DNA of 64,000 nucleotides from Clostridiaceae bacterium 14S0207 (GTDB lineage Bacteria > Bacillota > Clostridia > Clostridiales > Clostridiaceae). The DNA is taken from positions 1,364,001 through 1,428,000 of the forward strand of contig CP026600.1 of assembly GCA_003288255.1 (NCBI GenBank), read 5' to 3'. Shown here one piece after another: positions 1-9,143 of the stretch. How positions within the stretch are numbered: position 1 is the first letter of the stretch; every line of letters starts with the position of its first letter. A program made the translations under genes and the position numbers. Under the pieces are notes generated by a model, which was not told where the DNA came from, searched no databases, and was given only the letters and a program-made list of their open reading frames with translations.

Positions 1-1
1 T

Positions 2-1174
2 GCTGAAGCAAAAAATATAACTATTAGTATAGAAGATGGTGGACAAAAATCCATTTTAGTAAAGGATGATGGAATAGGCATACATAAAGAAGATATAAAA
101 CTTGCCTTTATGCCTCATGCTACTAGTAAAATAAGTGCTATAGATGATATTTATAACATAACCACTTTAGGATTTAGGGGAGAAGCTCTACCCAGTATAG
201 CATCTATTTCTAAAGTTAATTTAAAAAGTCGTACAGAAGACAATATTGAAGGAACAGAAATTATATTAGAAGGTGGAAATGTAGTTTCATTTAAGGAAAC
301 TGGGTGTTCTAAAGGAACTACCATAGAAGTTAAAGATTTATTTTATAATGTTCCAGCAAGACAGAAGTTTTTAAAATCAACACAAAGAGAAGGGGCTATA
401 ATATCAGATTTAATGATGAGAATGGCTCTATCACATGATAATATAAATTTTAAGTATATAAATAATGGAAGACAGGTTTTTAATACTTCTGGTAATGGAG
501 ATCTATTAGAATGTATTAGAACTTTATATGGAAAAGAAGTATTTAAAAATGTTACTATGTTTGAAGGACATAGTGATGTAGCAACAGTGTATGGATATAT
601 AGGAAATCAGGAGATAAGTAGAGGAAGTAGAAATAGGCAAAGTATCTTTATAAATAAAAGGCTTATAAAAAGTAAGCTTATAACTACAGCAGTTGAAAAT
701 GCTTTTAAATCATTTTTAACCATTAATAAGTATCCTTTCTTTGTGCTATTTTTAGAGATTTATCCTGAATTAATTGATGTAAATGTGCATCCTTCCAAGG
801 CAGAAATTAAGTTTAAAGATGATAGATTTATTTTTAAATTTATATTTGATTCAGTACATCATGCCTTAAGAGAAAGTTTAAAGGATAGTTTCCAAATTAC
901 CTTTGATAATGAGGAAGATAAAAATAACTCTCCTTTTATAGATAAAAATAATGATGAAAAACCAAAAGAAGACCTTAATGAGAATAAAAAATTCTTAGTT
1001 CAAAGCTTTGATTTAGAAACTATGTCTAATGTAGCTAAGGAAGAGGAATTATTAAATAAAATTTTGGAACAGAAGAAAAATGAAAATTTAGATCATGTTC
1101 CAAATAGGAATGAAGTAAAAGTTACTAATGATTTAGATTATAAAGAGCAATTTGAAGAAAAAATAAAAATATAG
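2..1174 (+). CDS. mutL: DNA mismatch repair protein MutL, N-terminal part (5' end outside window, frameshifted at 3' end)
   Basis: This is the GHKL ATPase half of MutL, which couples MutS mismatch recognition to strand removal. The frame is open from base 2, ahead of the first ATG at 110, and shows the ATP-binding motifs VKDDGIGI, LAFMPHATSKI and GFRGEAL, so the gene starts upstream of the window. The transducer domain follows, including NVHPSKAEIKF. The frame then enters a charged, poorly conserved linker and stops at 1172-1174. The next frame is open from 1156 and carries the missing C-terminal domain. One extra A in the A6 run at 1158-1163 would rejoin the two. The break is either a real mutation giving a mutator strain, a sequencing indel, or slippage. 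MutL identity is certain; its integrity is not. Confidence 0.93.
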   Translation, partial: AEAKNITISIEDGGQKSILVKDDGIGIHKEDIKLAFMPHATSKISAIDDIYNITTLGFRGEALPSIASISKVNLKSRTEDNIEGTEIILEGGNVVSFKETGCSKGTTIEVKDLFYNVPARQKFLKSTQREGAIISDLMMRMALSHDNINFKYINNGRQVFNTSGNGDLLECIRTLYGKEVFKNVTMFEGHSDVATVYGYIGNQEISRGSRNRQSIFINKRLIKSKLITTAVENAFKSFLTINKYPFFVLFLEIYPELIDVNVHPSKAEIKFKDDRFIFKFIFDSVHHALRESLKDSFQITFDNEEDKNNSPFIDKNNDEKPKEDLNENKKFLVQSFDLETMSNVAKEEELLNKILEQKKNENLDHVPNRNEVKVTNDLDYKEQFEEKIKI

Positions 1175-1182
1175 ATTTTTTC

Positions 1183-1854
1183 ATGGATAATAAATTTAAA
1201 GAGCCTAAAGCTATGGAATCACAGGATAATTATAAAGTTGAAAATATGATGCCTATAAAACTAAAGGAAGCCAAATTTCCAGAATTAAGAATTATAGGGC
1301 AGTTTGATAATACGTATATACTGGCAGAAGCTTTTTCCACTTTATATTTAATAGATCAGCATGCAGCACATGAAAAGATTTTATTTGAAAAGTATATGAA
1401 AGAAATTAGTGAAAAGGACGTAGTTAGCCAAATTCTAGCTATCCCTGTAATAAAGGAATTAACTTCTAAGGATTTTTGTGCCTATGAGGAAAATAAAGAA
1501 ATTTTCAAAGATGCAGGTTTTAATATAGAATATTTTGGAGAAAACACTATAAACATAAGGGAAATACCTCTTTTATTAGGGGAGTTAGATCCTCATAATT
1601 TATTTGTAGATATGATAGAGGATTTAAAAAACATGGGGGAAGGCAATACTACTAAAGTAAGATATAATAAAATAGCAACTTTGGCATGTAAGGCTGCGGT
1701 TAAAGCTAAAAATAATCTTACATTAGAGGAAATAAGATATCTTTTAGATGAACTTAGATTTATAGATGAACCATTTACTTGTCCTCATGGTAGACCAACT
1801 ATTTTAAAATATACTTTAAAAGAAATAGAGAAAAAGTTTAAGAGAATTCAATAG
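1183..1854 (+). CDS. mutL: MutL C-terminal dimerisation/endonuclease domain (second half of frameshifted mutL)
   Basis: This is the C-terminal half of MutL, giving dimerisation and, in MutL proteins without MutH, a nicking endonuclease. The metal-binding motif [12 protein letters not shown] is present, as are the CPHGRPT and ACKAAVKA motifs typical of this domain. No good ribosome binding site precedes the ATG at 1183. The frame is open back to 1156, overlapping the end of the N-terminal piece, so it was once one protein of about 620 residues. miaA follows 29 bases downstream, as in many clostridia. If the frameshift is real, the ATPase and nuclease halves are made separately or the second is not made at all. 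Confidence 0.9.
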   Translation: MDNKFKEPKAMESQDNYKVENMMPIKLKEAKFPELRIIGQFDNTYILAEAFSTLYLIDQHAAHEKILFEKYMKEISEKDVVSQILAIPVIKELTSKDFCAYEENKEIFKDAGFNIEYFGENTINIREIPLLLGELDPHNLFVDMIEDLKNMGEGNTTKVRYNKIATLACKAAVKAKNNLTLEEIRYLLDELRFIDEPFTCPHGRPTILKYTLKEIEKKFKRIQ

Positions 1855-1883
1855 AAAAGATAAGAAACAGTAGAGGGGTTATT

Positions 1884-2825
1884 ATGAAAAAAGATTTATT
1901 TATTCTTTCAGGACCAACAGCAGTAGGAAAAACTGATATTTCAATTAAACTAGCTAAGCTATTAAATGGAGAGATAATATCAGCAGATTCCATGCAAATA
2001 TATAAACATATGGATATAGGTTCTGCTAAAATAACTGAAAAAGAAATGCAAGGCGTAAAACATCATTTAATTGACTTTGTGGAGCCTACAGATGAATTTT
2101 CTGTATCAGAATTTTCTACTTTAGCGAAAGAACTTATTGAGGATATTACAAGTAGAGGAAAGACTCCTATGATTGTTGGAGGTACTGGACTTTATATAGA
2201 TTCTTTAATTTTTAATTATAATTTTGCTGAAAGTAATAGAGATGAAGAATATAGAGAGTATTTAAAAAGTCTTGCAGAAGAAAAGGGAAAAGAATATGTA
2301 CATTCTCTTTTAAAAGATAGAGATCCAGAGTCTTATGAACGTCTTAGTATTAAAGATTTAAAAAGGGTTATAAGAGCTTTAGAAGTTTTTAAAACTACAG
2401 GAAAAACCATAAGAGAAGTTAATGAAGAAATTGATATTTATGATGTACCTTATAATGTTAATTATTATGTTTTAACTATGGATAGAGAAAAATTGTATAA
2501 TAGAATAAATAAAAGAGTAGATATAATGATGGAAAAGGGCCTTATAAAAGAAGTAGAATCTTTAATTCAAATGGGTCTTACAGATGATATGCAATCCATG
2601 AAAGGTATAGGATATAAGGAACTAATAAAGTATCTAAATGGAGAAATTACTTTAGAAGATGCTATATATCTAATTAAAAAAGGAAGTCGTAATTATGCTA
2701 AAAGACAATTAACTTGGTTTAGAAAAGATAAAAGAGTTAATTGGATAGATAAAGACAAGTTTGTATGTGAAGAAGAAATAATTAAATACATACAAGAGGA
2801 CTTTCTTAAAAATAAAAATAATTAA
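1884..2825 (+). CDS. miaA: tRNA dimethylallyltransferase MiaA
   Basis: MiaA transfers a dimethylallyl group from DMAPP to N6 of A37 in tRNAs that read UNN codons, the first step of the ms2i6A modification. The P-loop GPTAVGKT lies at residues 10-17, followed by the family motifs [18 protein letters not shown] and VGGTGLYI. Near the C-terminus are GIGYKEL and [12 protein letters not shown]. The 313-residue length is normal. The start has the ribosome binding site AGAGGGG. It sits between mutL and hfq, the usual clostridial order, and is probably cotranscribed with them. Confidence 0.97.
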   Translation: MKKDLFILSGPTAVGKTDISIKLAKLLNGEIISADSMQIYKHMDIGSAKITEKEMQGVKHHLIDFVEPTDEFSVSEFSTLAKELIEDITSRGKTPMIVGGTGLYIDSLIFNYNFAESNRDEEYREYLKSLAEEKGKEYVHSLLKDRDPESYERLSIKDLKRVIRALEVFKTTGKTIREVNEEIDIYDVPYNVNYYVLTMDREKLYNRINKRVDIMMEKGLIKEVESLIQMGLTDDMQSMKGIGYKELIKYLNGEITLEDAIYLIKKGSRNYAKRQLTWFRKDKRVNWIDKDKFVCEEEIIKYIQEDFLKNKNN

Positions 2826-2900
2826 AAAAATAGAGGATTTTAGTTAATTCTATAGAATATTTAATTTAGGGTATAAATGTACAAAGATGGAGGTTATAGA

Positions 2901-3131
2901 ATGAATAAAGTAAACAATAACTTACAAGATATTTTTTTAAACAATGCAAGAAAAAGTAAGATACCAGTTAATGTTCGTCTTTTTAACGGGCACCAATTAA
3001 AAGGTCTTGTTACGGGATTTGATAGTTTTTCAGTTATATTAGATTATAATGGGGAACAGATTTTAATTTATAAACATTCAATATCTACTATTACTCCACA
3101 AAAACCTATATTATATAATAATGTAAAATAG
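2901..3131 (+). CDS. hfq: RNA chaperone Hfq
   Basis: Hfq is a hexameric Sm-like protein that binds small RNAs and mRNA A/U-rich tails. The Sm1 strand region ([20 protein letters not shown]) and the Sm2 motif YKHSIST are present; most Hfq proteins have KHA where this one has KHS. The frame opens at an ATG at 2877, but GGAGG at 2889-2893 sits just right for the ATG at 2901. That start gives 76 residues, the normal Gram-positive length. A perfect hairpin follows directly. Confidence 0.96.
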   Translation: MNKVNNNLQDIFLNNARKSKIPVNVRLFNGHQLKGLVTGFDSFSVILDYNGEQILIYKHSISTITPQKPILYNNVK

Positions 3132-3139
3132 TAAATTCT

Positions 3140-3170
3140 AAAGAATAGGATAAATCCTATTCTTTATTAT
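3140..3170 (+). terminator. Intrinsic terminator after hfq
   Basis: A perfect 11-bp stem, AAAGAATAGGA (3140-3150) paired with TCCTATTCTTT (3155-3165), has a 4-base loop and a short U-rich tail. It probably ends the mutL-miaA-hfq transcript. Confidence 0.75.
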
Positions 3171-3226
3171 TGATAAAAATAAATATAAATATTAAGTAAA
3201 ATTTTAAGGATAAGAAGGAGTTTTTT

Positions 3227-4510
3227 ATGTTACAGGATACAGTAAAAACATTAAATCAATTTTATGGAATTGATAAAGAAGTTATTGATGTATATGATAA
3301 GGCTATAGAAGATACAAAAGATATTTTTAAGTCTTTAGATGAAATTAGAGAATTTAATCAATTAAAAGTGTTAAAGGCTTTCCAAGAAGAGAGAATAAGC
3401 GAAATGCACTTTACTAATTCCACAGGTTATGGATATGGGGATATTGGAAGAGATACTTTAGATGTAGTATTCGCAAAGATATTTAACTGTGAAAGTGCTT
3501 TAGTAAGACCTCATTTTGTTAATGGAACTCATGCCATAGGAGCAGCTTTATTTGGAAACTTAAGACCTGGAAACACAATGTTATCAGTATGTGGTCTTCC
3601 ATATGATACACTTCATGGAATAATCGGTATAACAGGTTCTAATATGGGTTCTTTAAAGGAATACGGAGTTAATTATAAATTAGTAGAACTTAAAGACAAT
3701 AAAGTTGATATAGACAAAATGATTGAAGTTTTAAAAGAAGATGAAACAATCAAATTAGTACATATTCAACGTTCTACAGGTTATGGATGGAGACATTCTC
3801 TTCAAGTAGATGAAATAGGTGAAATCATAAAGAATGTTAAGTCTGTAAGAAAAGATATAATTTGTTTTGTAGATAACTGCTATGGAGAATTCATTCAAAC
3901 TATAGAACCAACAGAAGTTGGAGCAGATTTAGTTGCAGGTTCTTTAATTAAGAACATAGGTGGTGGTATAGCACCAACTGGTGGATACATAGCTGGTACT
4001 AAGGAATGTGTAGAACAAGCATCTTATAGATTAACTATTCCTGGAATAGGTGGAGAATGTGGATCAACTTTCGGTGTTATGAGAAGTTTATTCCAAGGAT
4101 TATTCTTAGCACCTCATGTTGCTATGGAAGCTGTTAAAGGTGCTATTTTATGTGCTAGAATTATGGAACTATTAGGTTTTGAAGTATTACCTAAGTACAA
4201 TGAAAGAAGAAGTGATATAATTCAAGCTATTAAATTTAATGATAAAGAAAAATTAGTTCAATTCTGTAAAGGAATTCAACAAGGTTCACCAATTGATTCT
4301 TTTGTAGAATGTGAACCATGGGAAATGCCAGGATATGAAGATCAAGTAATTATGGCAGCTGGAGCATTTATTCAAGGATCATCTATAGAACTTTCTGCTG
4401 ATGCACCTATAAGAGCTCCTTATATAGGATACTTACAAGGTGGTTTAACTTTTGATCATGCTAAACTAGGTATACTTATAGCTATTCAAAGAATCTTAAA
4501 AATAAAATAG
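3227..4510 (+). CDS. ynbB: PLP-dependent methionine gamma-lyase-like / aluminium resistance family protein (YnbB)
   Basis: This is a cytosolic fold-type I PLP enzyme of the family annotated as aluminium resistance protein or methionine gamma-lyase family (YnbB in Bacillus). The physiological substrate is not established. The likely PLP lysine is K242 in SLIKNIGGGIAPTGGYIAG, and the N-terminal motif YGYGDIGRDTLDVVFA is typical. At 427 residues it is full length. AAGAAGGAG precedes the ATG. It lies alone between the hfq terminator and a bidirectional terminator shared with lexA; its place between hfq and lexA is common in clostridia. Confidence 0.88.
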   Translation: MLQDTVKTLNQFYGIDKEVIDVYDKAIEDTKDIFKSLDEIREFNQLKVLKAFQEERISEMHFTNSTGYGYGDIGRDTLDVVFAKIFNCESALVRPHFVNGTHAIGAALFGNLRPGNTMLSVCGLPYDTLHGIIGITGSNMGSLKEYGVNYKLVELKDNKVDIDKMIEVLKEDETIKLVHIQRSTGYGWRHSLQVDEIGEIIKNVKSVRKDIICFVDNCYGEFIQTIEPTEVGADLVAGSLIKNIGGGIAPTGGYIAGTKECVEQASYRLTIPGIGGECGSTFGVMRSLFQGLFLAPHVAMEAVKGAILCARIMELLGFEVLPKYNERRSDIIQAIKFNDKEKLVQFCKGIQQGSPIDSFVECEPWEMPGYEDQVIMAAGAFIQGSSIELSADAPIRAPYIGYLQGGLTFDHAKLGILIAIQRILKIK

Positions 4511-4530
4511 TTAATAAAAATAGTCAACAT

Positions 4531-4573
4531 AAAAAGGTAGTAAACTTACAAAAAATAAGTTTACTACCTTTTT
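4531..4573. terminator. Bidirectional terminator between ynbB and lexA
   Basis: A perfect 18-bp stem, AAAAAGGTAGTAAACTTA (4531-4548) with TAAGTTTACTACCTTTTT (4556-4573), has A- and T-runs at its base in both directions. It serves the convergent genes ynbB (+) and lexA (-). Confidence 0.9.
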
Positions 4574-4586
4574 CAAAATTCTAAAT

Positions 4587-5195
4587 TTAATATTTTCTAT
4601 AAAGGCCGACTAATTTACCAACTATAGAACATGAATCTACTATAATTGGTTCCATGTTAGGATTTTCAGGTTGTAATCTATAATGATCACTTTCTTTAAA
4701 AAATCTCTTTAAAGTAGCTTCATTATCTATTAAGGCTACTATAATATCACCGTTTTGGGCAGTGCTAGATTTTTCTATAATAGCAAAGTCACCATCAAGT
4801 ATACCAGCATTAATCATGCTTTCACCTGAAACTTTAAGCATAAACAGCTCATTATTACTTTTTACAAAGTTAATAGGTATAGTAAAGGTTTCTTCAAGAT
4901 TTTCTACTGCAAGAATTGGCTCTCCAGCAGTGATTTTTCCTACTACAGGAATATCTATCATTTCCTTTTTTATCAAGGAATCCTTTAATAATTCTATAGC
5001 TCTAGGTTTAGTAGGGTCTCTTCTTATGTAACCTTTTTTCTCTAACCTAGAAAGATGTCCATGAACTGTAGATGTAGAACTTAAGCCTACAGCTGCACAA
5101 ATTTCCCTAACAGAAGGTGGATAACCTTTTTCCTGTATTTGAGCCTTTATATATTCATAAATTTGCATTTGCTTGTCACCTTGTTTAGTAGTCAT
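4587..5195 (-). CDS. lexA: SOS response repressor LexA
   Basis: LexA represses DNA-damage genes and cleaves itself when bound to RecA filaments. The N-terminal winged helix-turn-helix ([21 protein letters not shown]) is followed by the S24 peptidase domain. The cleavage site is Ala90-Gly91 (ITAGEP), with catalytic Ser126 in SGESM and Lys163 in ATLKRFF. The 202-residue length is normal. AGGTGA precedes the ATG on the minus strand. An inverted repeat 53-66 bases upstream of the start fits a Gram-positive LexA box, so it is probably autoregulated. Confidence 0.97.
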   Translation of the reverse strand: MTTKQGDKQMQIYEYIKAQIQEKGYPPSVREICAAVGLSSTSTVHGHLSRLEKKGYIRRDPTKPRAIELLKDSLIKKEMIDIPVVGKITAGEPILAVENLEETFTIPINFVKSNNELFMLKVSGESMINAGILDGDFAIIEKSSTAQNGDIIVALIDNEATLKRFFKESDHYRLQPENPNMEPIIVDSCSIVGKLVGLYRKY

Positions 5196-5247
5196 GAAAT
5201 TTCACCTCACTATTATGGTAAATTATATCACAGTATATTTAAAAAAT

Positions 5248-5261
5248 CAAACTGATGTTTG
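5248..5261. promoter_or_regulatory. Putative LexA operator (SOS box)
   Basis: CAAACTGATGTTTG is an inverted repeat (CAAAC-4-GTTTG) close to the Firmicute LexA consensus CGAAC-4-GTTCG. It lies upstream of lexA on the minus strand, where autoregulation would place it. Confidence 0.7.
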
Positions 5262-5428
5262 TAATGTATAAAATTTATTGAAAAACGTGATAATTCGATA
5301 TATAAAATGTATTTTGTATATTTGTTGGATTAATTGTTTATTTATGTTAAAATAAAAACGAATTACTACATAATTAAGATGTAGATAAGTTAAGTAAAAA
5401 TTTTAGCATATAGGGGGATAATATACTT

Positions 5429-5908
5429 ATGAATAAAAGAACAAAAATATTAGTGAGTTTAGCAGTTGGTGCTAGTATCATGACAGGAAGTACAGTTGGG
5501 GTTAAAACTGTAATGGCTGAGAATGCACAAGGATTGGAGAATAAAGTAGACCATAAAGGAATTGTAGAAGGTAAAAAAGTAGAAGAAGTAAAGAATAAAG
5601 AGACTGTAGAAAATAAAGAAGTAAAGAAGGAAATAAAGAAAGCTAGAAAACAATTGAATGACTGGACAGATGCTTATGGAAAATGTACAGTGACAATAAA
5701 TTACGTATTAGAAGATGGAACAAACATTACTGTTCCTCACAAGACGATAAGATTAGAGGGAAGTAATATAGAACATGGTAATGATATACCAGGATTCGAT
5801 ATTGTGGGTGAAAATCTTAAGAAAATGACTTTTACTAAAGGTAATGATAGAACTTTAACTTGGACTTATAGAGAAAGAAATGCTTATGTAAAGTGGAAAG
5901 TATGTTAG
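5429..5908 (+). CDS. Secreted surface protein, N-terminal part (signal peptide, MucBP-like region); frameshifted
   Basis: A signal peptide (MNKRTKILVSLAVGASIMTG, probable cleavage after VMA near residue 30) is followed by a Glu/Lys-rich coil. Then comes a beta-rich stretch, TVTINYVLEDGTNITVPHKT to GNDRTLTWTYRE, resembling MucBP-type domains. The ATG has AGGGGGA upstream. The frame stops at 5906-5908. The protein continues in the next frame (open from 5892) as YVRDLGTIALPRTTK and runs without a stop into the following entry, so these are two halves of one gene of about 695 codons. One surplus base around 5897-5901 accounts for the break. Function is unknown beyond being exported. Confidence 0.8.
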   Translation: MNKRTKILVSLAVGASIMTGSTVGVKTVMAENAQGLENKVDHKGIVEGKKVEEVKNKETVENKEVKKEIKKARKQLNDWTDAYGKCTVTINYVLEDGTNITVPHKTIRLEGSNIEHGNDIPGFDIVGENLKKMTFTKGNDRTLTWTYRERNAYVKWKVC

Positions 5909-5954
5909 AGATTTAGGGACTATAGCCTTACCTAGAACTACTAAAGATACAAGA

Positions 5955-7529
5955 ATGGTGTGGGCTCCTCATGTGGAAGGATATACAAATGTTGGACAAC
6001 AAACAGCAGGTATAAAGTATCCTACAGTAAAAAATCCTACAGTAACATTTAAGTATAAACAAAACGGTGCTAGAGTTGACAATCCTATTATAGAGGTAGG
6101 TAAAGTGGATTTTGAAAACAGGGTTGTTACTCAGTTGGATAAGAATAGAGGTATAGTTACATCTAGTCAATATAAACCAGTTCAGATTTCTGGAGCAGGA
6201 ACAGGTGTACCTACAACTAAACCAGACCCAATTAAGCCACAGCCTAAACCTCAACCTAAGCCACAACCAAAACCAAATAGTAATCCAACAATTACAGGTA
6301 GAGATATTGCTGTAAATCAAGGTGAGAAGTTTGATTTAGGTATGTTAAGACTAGGTGCTTCTGATTTAGAAGATGGTGACATTACAGATAAGATTAAAAT
6401 CGTATCAAGTGATGTAGATACTTCTAAAGTTGGAACTTATACTGTAAAAGTAGAAGTAACAGATAAACAAGGTGGAAAAGACACTAAACAGTATAGAGTT
6501 ATTGTAAAACCTGTAGTTAAACCAGTAGAGAAAAACACTGCACCTGCAATTACAGGAACAGATGTGACTTTAACAGAAGGTGAAACTTTTAGAATACAAT
6601 CATTAAACATTAAAGCAACAGATAAAGAAGATGGAAATTTAACAGATAAAGTTAAAGTTATGGTGAACACTGTAGATAGCAGAAAACCTGGAAATTACCT
6701 AGTAAGAGTTGCAGTAGAAGACAGTAAAGGTGCTAAAGCAGTTAAAGACTTTAAAGTAAATGTTAAAGCTAAAGAAAAAGCTAAGAATACTTCACCTGTA
6801 ATAACAGGAAATGATGTTGTGTTAAACCAAGGAGATAAGTTTGATTTAGCACAATTAAATGTTAAAGCAACTGATAAAGAAGATGGAAATTTATCAGATA
6901 GAGTTATAGTTGTAGAAAACAACGTAAATACTAAGAAACCTGGAAAATACAGTGTTAAGGTATCTGTAACTGACAAAGAAGGTTTAACAGTATATCGTAC
7001 ATTTGAGGTACGTGTAAACCCTGTAATCAAAGCTAAAACTTTAGATGACTTGTATAAAGAAGCATATACTGCAACTATGAAATGTTTAAAAGCAGGTACG
7101 CAAGAAAGTATAAAAGAAGCTAGAAAAGCTATTGGTAAATTACCAAAGTCATTAAATTGGGCTATTGGAGAATTCTCAAAAAAAGTTGATACTAAACAAC
7201 ATCCTATATTTGTACAAATAATAAAAAATATAACTAAAGCAAATAAAACTAAAGCACAAGCTGATATTAATGAAGGAAGAAAACTTGTTAAAGATGTTGT
7301 AGAAGATATTTATAAAAATACATGGTCAGCAGACCTTGATAAAGTACAACAACAAAAGATAGATAAGTTAGTTAATATGGCAGAACAATTAAAGAAGAAT
7401 AAAGATAATTCAAAACTTGCAGAAAATGTTAAAAAAGAAATAACAGACTTAAAAACAATAAAATATAATGATGGTGTAAAACAATGGTTAAACGAGTACT
7501 TTAAAACAATAAATGTTACTATAAAATAA
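5955..7529 (+). CDS. Secreted surface protein, C-terminal part: three DUF5011/Ig-like repeats and helical tail
   Basis: This is the downstream half of the frameshifted surface protein; the ATG at 5955 lacks a ribosome binding site and the frame is open back to 5892. A Pro-Lys-Gln linker (repeated PKPQ, about 6228-6275) leads to three tandem Ig-like domains of the DUF5011/Cry22-like type. They begin near ITGRDIAVNQG, ITGTDVTLTEG and ITGNDVVLNQG, and each has a D-x-EDGdlTDK motif. A Lys-rich helical tail of about 160 residues ends the protein. There is no LPXTG, transmembrane anchor or cell-wall repeat, so attachment, if any, is non-covalent. Adhesion is a guess from the architecture. Confidence 0.8.
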   Translation: MVWAPHVEGYTNVGQQTAGIKYPTVKNPTVTFKYKQNGARVDNPIIEVGKVDFENRVVTQLDKNRGIVTSSQYKPVQISGAGTGVPTTKPDPIKPQPKPQPKPQPKPNSNPTITGRDIAVNQGEKFDLGMLRLGASDLEDGDITDKIKIVSSDVDTSKVGTYTVKVEVTDKQGGKDTKQYRVIVKPVVKPVEKNTAPAITGTDVTLTEGETFRIQSLNIKATDKEDGNLTDKVKVMVNTVDSRKPGNYLVRVAVEDSKGAKAVKDFKVNVKAKEKAKNTSPVITGNDVVLNQGDKFDLAQLNVKATDKEDGNLSDRVIVVENNVNTKKPGKYSVKVSVTDKEGLTVYRTFEVRVNPVIKAKTLDDLYKEAYTATMKCLKAGTQESIKEARKAIGKLPKSLNWAIGEFSKKVDTKQHPIFVQIIKNITKANKTKAQADINEGRKLVKDVVEDIYKNTWSADLDKVQQQKIDKLVNMAEQLKKNKDNSKLAENVKKEITDLKTIKYNDGVKQWLNEYFKTINVTIK

Positions 7530-7540
7530 TAAATTGCTAA

Positions 7541-7569
7541 AAAAAGAACACTTAGACGGTGTTCTTTTT
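7541..7569 (+). terminator. Intrinsic terminator after the Ig-repeat gene
   Basis: AAAAAGAACAC (7541-7551) pairs with GTGTTCTTTTT (7559-7569), ending in a T-run, 12 bases after the stop codon. Confidence 0.85.
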
Positions 7570-7709
7570 ATATCTAAAAACCTCATAAAAGTTATTATTT
7601 TAAAGAATAATATAGAATTATCAAAAGTTAATAATTTAAAAAGAGCTTTAAATAATATTTAATAAAAAACAAATTTAAGATATGGTTTTATAAGAAAGTA
7701 CAAAAATTT

Positions 7710-7757
7710 AAATGTATTAGTAAGAAATAAAAGTTTCTCTACTAATACATTTTTTTA
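7710..7757 (+). terminator. Orphan terminator-like hairpin
   Basis: AAATGTATTAGTAAGAAA (7710-7727) pairs with the segment ending CTACTAATACATTT (to 7752) with one bulge, then a T-run to about 7757. No gene end lies between it and the terminator at 7541, so it may end a short untranslated transcript. The rest of the 327-base gap (7530-7856) is AT-rich without an evident gene. Confidence 0.55.
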
Positions 7758-7856
7758 TAGAATATTTTACAATAATTATTATAAGGGTTATAGAATATAA
7801 ACAAAATTAAATATATAATAAAGTTAGAATATTTCATAAGAAAAGGTGGTTTTGCA

Positions 7857-8498
7857 GTGAAAGTAAAGAAGCTTAATGGAATTCCAGAGATATATATTGA
7901 ACCTGTAGAAGGTACAGATGAATGGTATGTAGGGGTTAATGATAATGGTTCTGATTTATATGAAGCAGAAGAAATATTTAAAGAAGAACATTATTTTCAA
8001 GGAACGGAATGTTATTTAATTCATTATCCAGATGGAGACGTGTATAAACCTTTTAATAAACAAGCAAATGTATATGTTAATAAGCCTATTTGGGATAATG
8101 GAAAATTTGGAATTTTAGTAGTAGATTTTAATTTTAAAAAAATCTTTATATACCACTATTTACCTGAAAGTAATAAACTAAAAGAAATTGCTGAAATACC
8201 TTTATCAAATGTGAAGGATTGTTATAATTTAATTTTAGATTCTTCTCCTTTGATTTGGGGAAGGTCGGAGAATAATGGCATATATGAAATTGTATGGCCA
8301 GTAAAAAAAGAAATTCAAATTGAAGATACAGAAACTTTATTATACAGGGATGAAGATGTCCTTTATTTCTCACAATGGATTGAAGACCCAGAATATCATG
8401 AATATATTATTAAGCGTGATATGAAAACTGGAAAAGTGTTAGAGAAAGTCCCAGGAATGCTTTATAAGATGCCTAACGGAACAATTTGGAAGGTATAA
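7857..8498 (+). CDS. Hypothetical protein, 213 aa
   Basis: I do not recognise the family. The protein has 213 residues, no signal peptide and no membrane segment, and is acidic and rich in Tyr, Trp and Glu. Recurrent beta-strand patterns (GILVVDFNFKKIFIYHY, GIYEIVWPVKKEIQI, VLYFSQWIEDPEYHEYIIKR) could form a beta-propeller-like or sandwich fold. The start is GTG, supported by AAAGGTGG 9 bases upstream. It is a single gene followed by a weak 6-bp hairpin (8497-8521) and a decayed mcrC fragment, so this may be a former defence or accessory island. Confidence 0.6.
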   Translation: MKVKKLNGIPEIYIEPVEGTDEWYVGVNDNGSDLYEAEEIFKEEHYFQGTECYLIHYPDGDVYKPFNKQANVYVNKPIWDNGKFGILVVDFNFKKIFIYHYLPESNKLKEIAEIPLSNVKDCYNLILDSSPLIWGRSENNGIYEIVWPVKKEIQIEDTETLLYRDEDVLYFSQWIEDPEYHEYIIKRDMKTGKVLEKVPGMLYKMPNGTIWKV

Positions 8499-8544
8499 AG
8501 AGCTAATTAGATCTTCTCTTTTTGCTCATAAATTGCAAAAATAA

Positions 8545-9006
8545 TTAACTAAAGGACCTTATTTTGAATATGTATATGTTAAAGGCAATATAAGTTTTAT
8601 ACATTCTAAGTACAAGCTTTTAGTAAATGAAAAGAAAAATACAGAAATTTTTCAACTTAAGCCAGATATAGTTATTGCAAAATGTGGAATAGAGAGTATA
8701 ATAATTGATACAAAGTGGAAATCGATATCTAGTTTATATAATAGACATGGAGTTAAAAGAGAAGATCTTTATCAAATGTATGCCTATCTTACTAGATATC
8801 CTAATGTTGAAACAGTTGTATTATTATATCCTTATAATAATAGAATATATAATCCTAATGAATGTTTAGAATCTTGGGTTCTAGAACATGATGAAAATAA
8901 AAAGATTAAGGTATATTCAGTTAATCTTGAAAATGAAAAATTAACTATAAAATCGTTGAGAAATATTATTAAAGATATAAATATTAATTCTAAAATTTAT
9001 AAATAG
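8545..9006 (+). pseudogene. mcrC: Decayed C-terminal fragment of McrC (5-methylcytosine restriction subunit)
   Basis: The frame is open from 8545 after a stop at 8542, but its first ATG is only at 8776. Translation upstream of that ATG gives LKPDIVI, IIDTKWK and the downstream REDLYQMYAYLTRYP. These are the PD-(D/E)XK nuclease core and following helix of McrC, the nuclease partner of the McrB GTPase. About 153 codons remain of a family usually 350-420 residues long. No start codon, ribosome binding site or mcrB gene is nearby, so this is a truncated remnant. An ORF caller would report only 8776-9006 as a hypothetical protein. Confidence 0.72.
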
Positions 9007-9025
9007 AAAATTTTAGAATTAATAT
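8981..9025. other. 18-bp perfect hairpin over the mcrC remnant stop codon
   Basis: ATATTAATTCTAAAATTT (8981-8998) pairs exactly with AAATTTTAGAATTAATAT (9008-9025) and spans the TAG at 9004-9006. There is no T-tract, so it is a weak terminator or mRNA end at best. Confidence 0.5.
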
Positions 9026-9143
9026 CTCAATATTCTGTAAATTATGATATAATGTTATAAACTATTATAGCTTATTAATATAGTAGCTTTTTAAAATTTT
9101 ATATAAGAAATACAGTTATATAATTTAAAAAGGAGATAATAAA

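Noticed and set aside
6225..6280. Short repeated units that might be a CRISPR or minisatellite
   Set aside because: They are in frame and encode a Pro-Lys-Gln linker; there is no repeat-spacer pattern.
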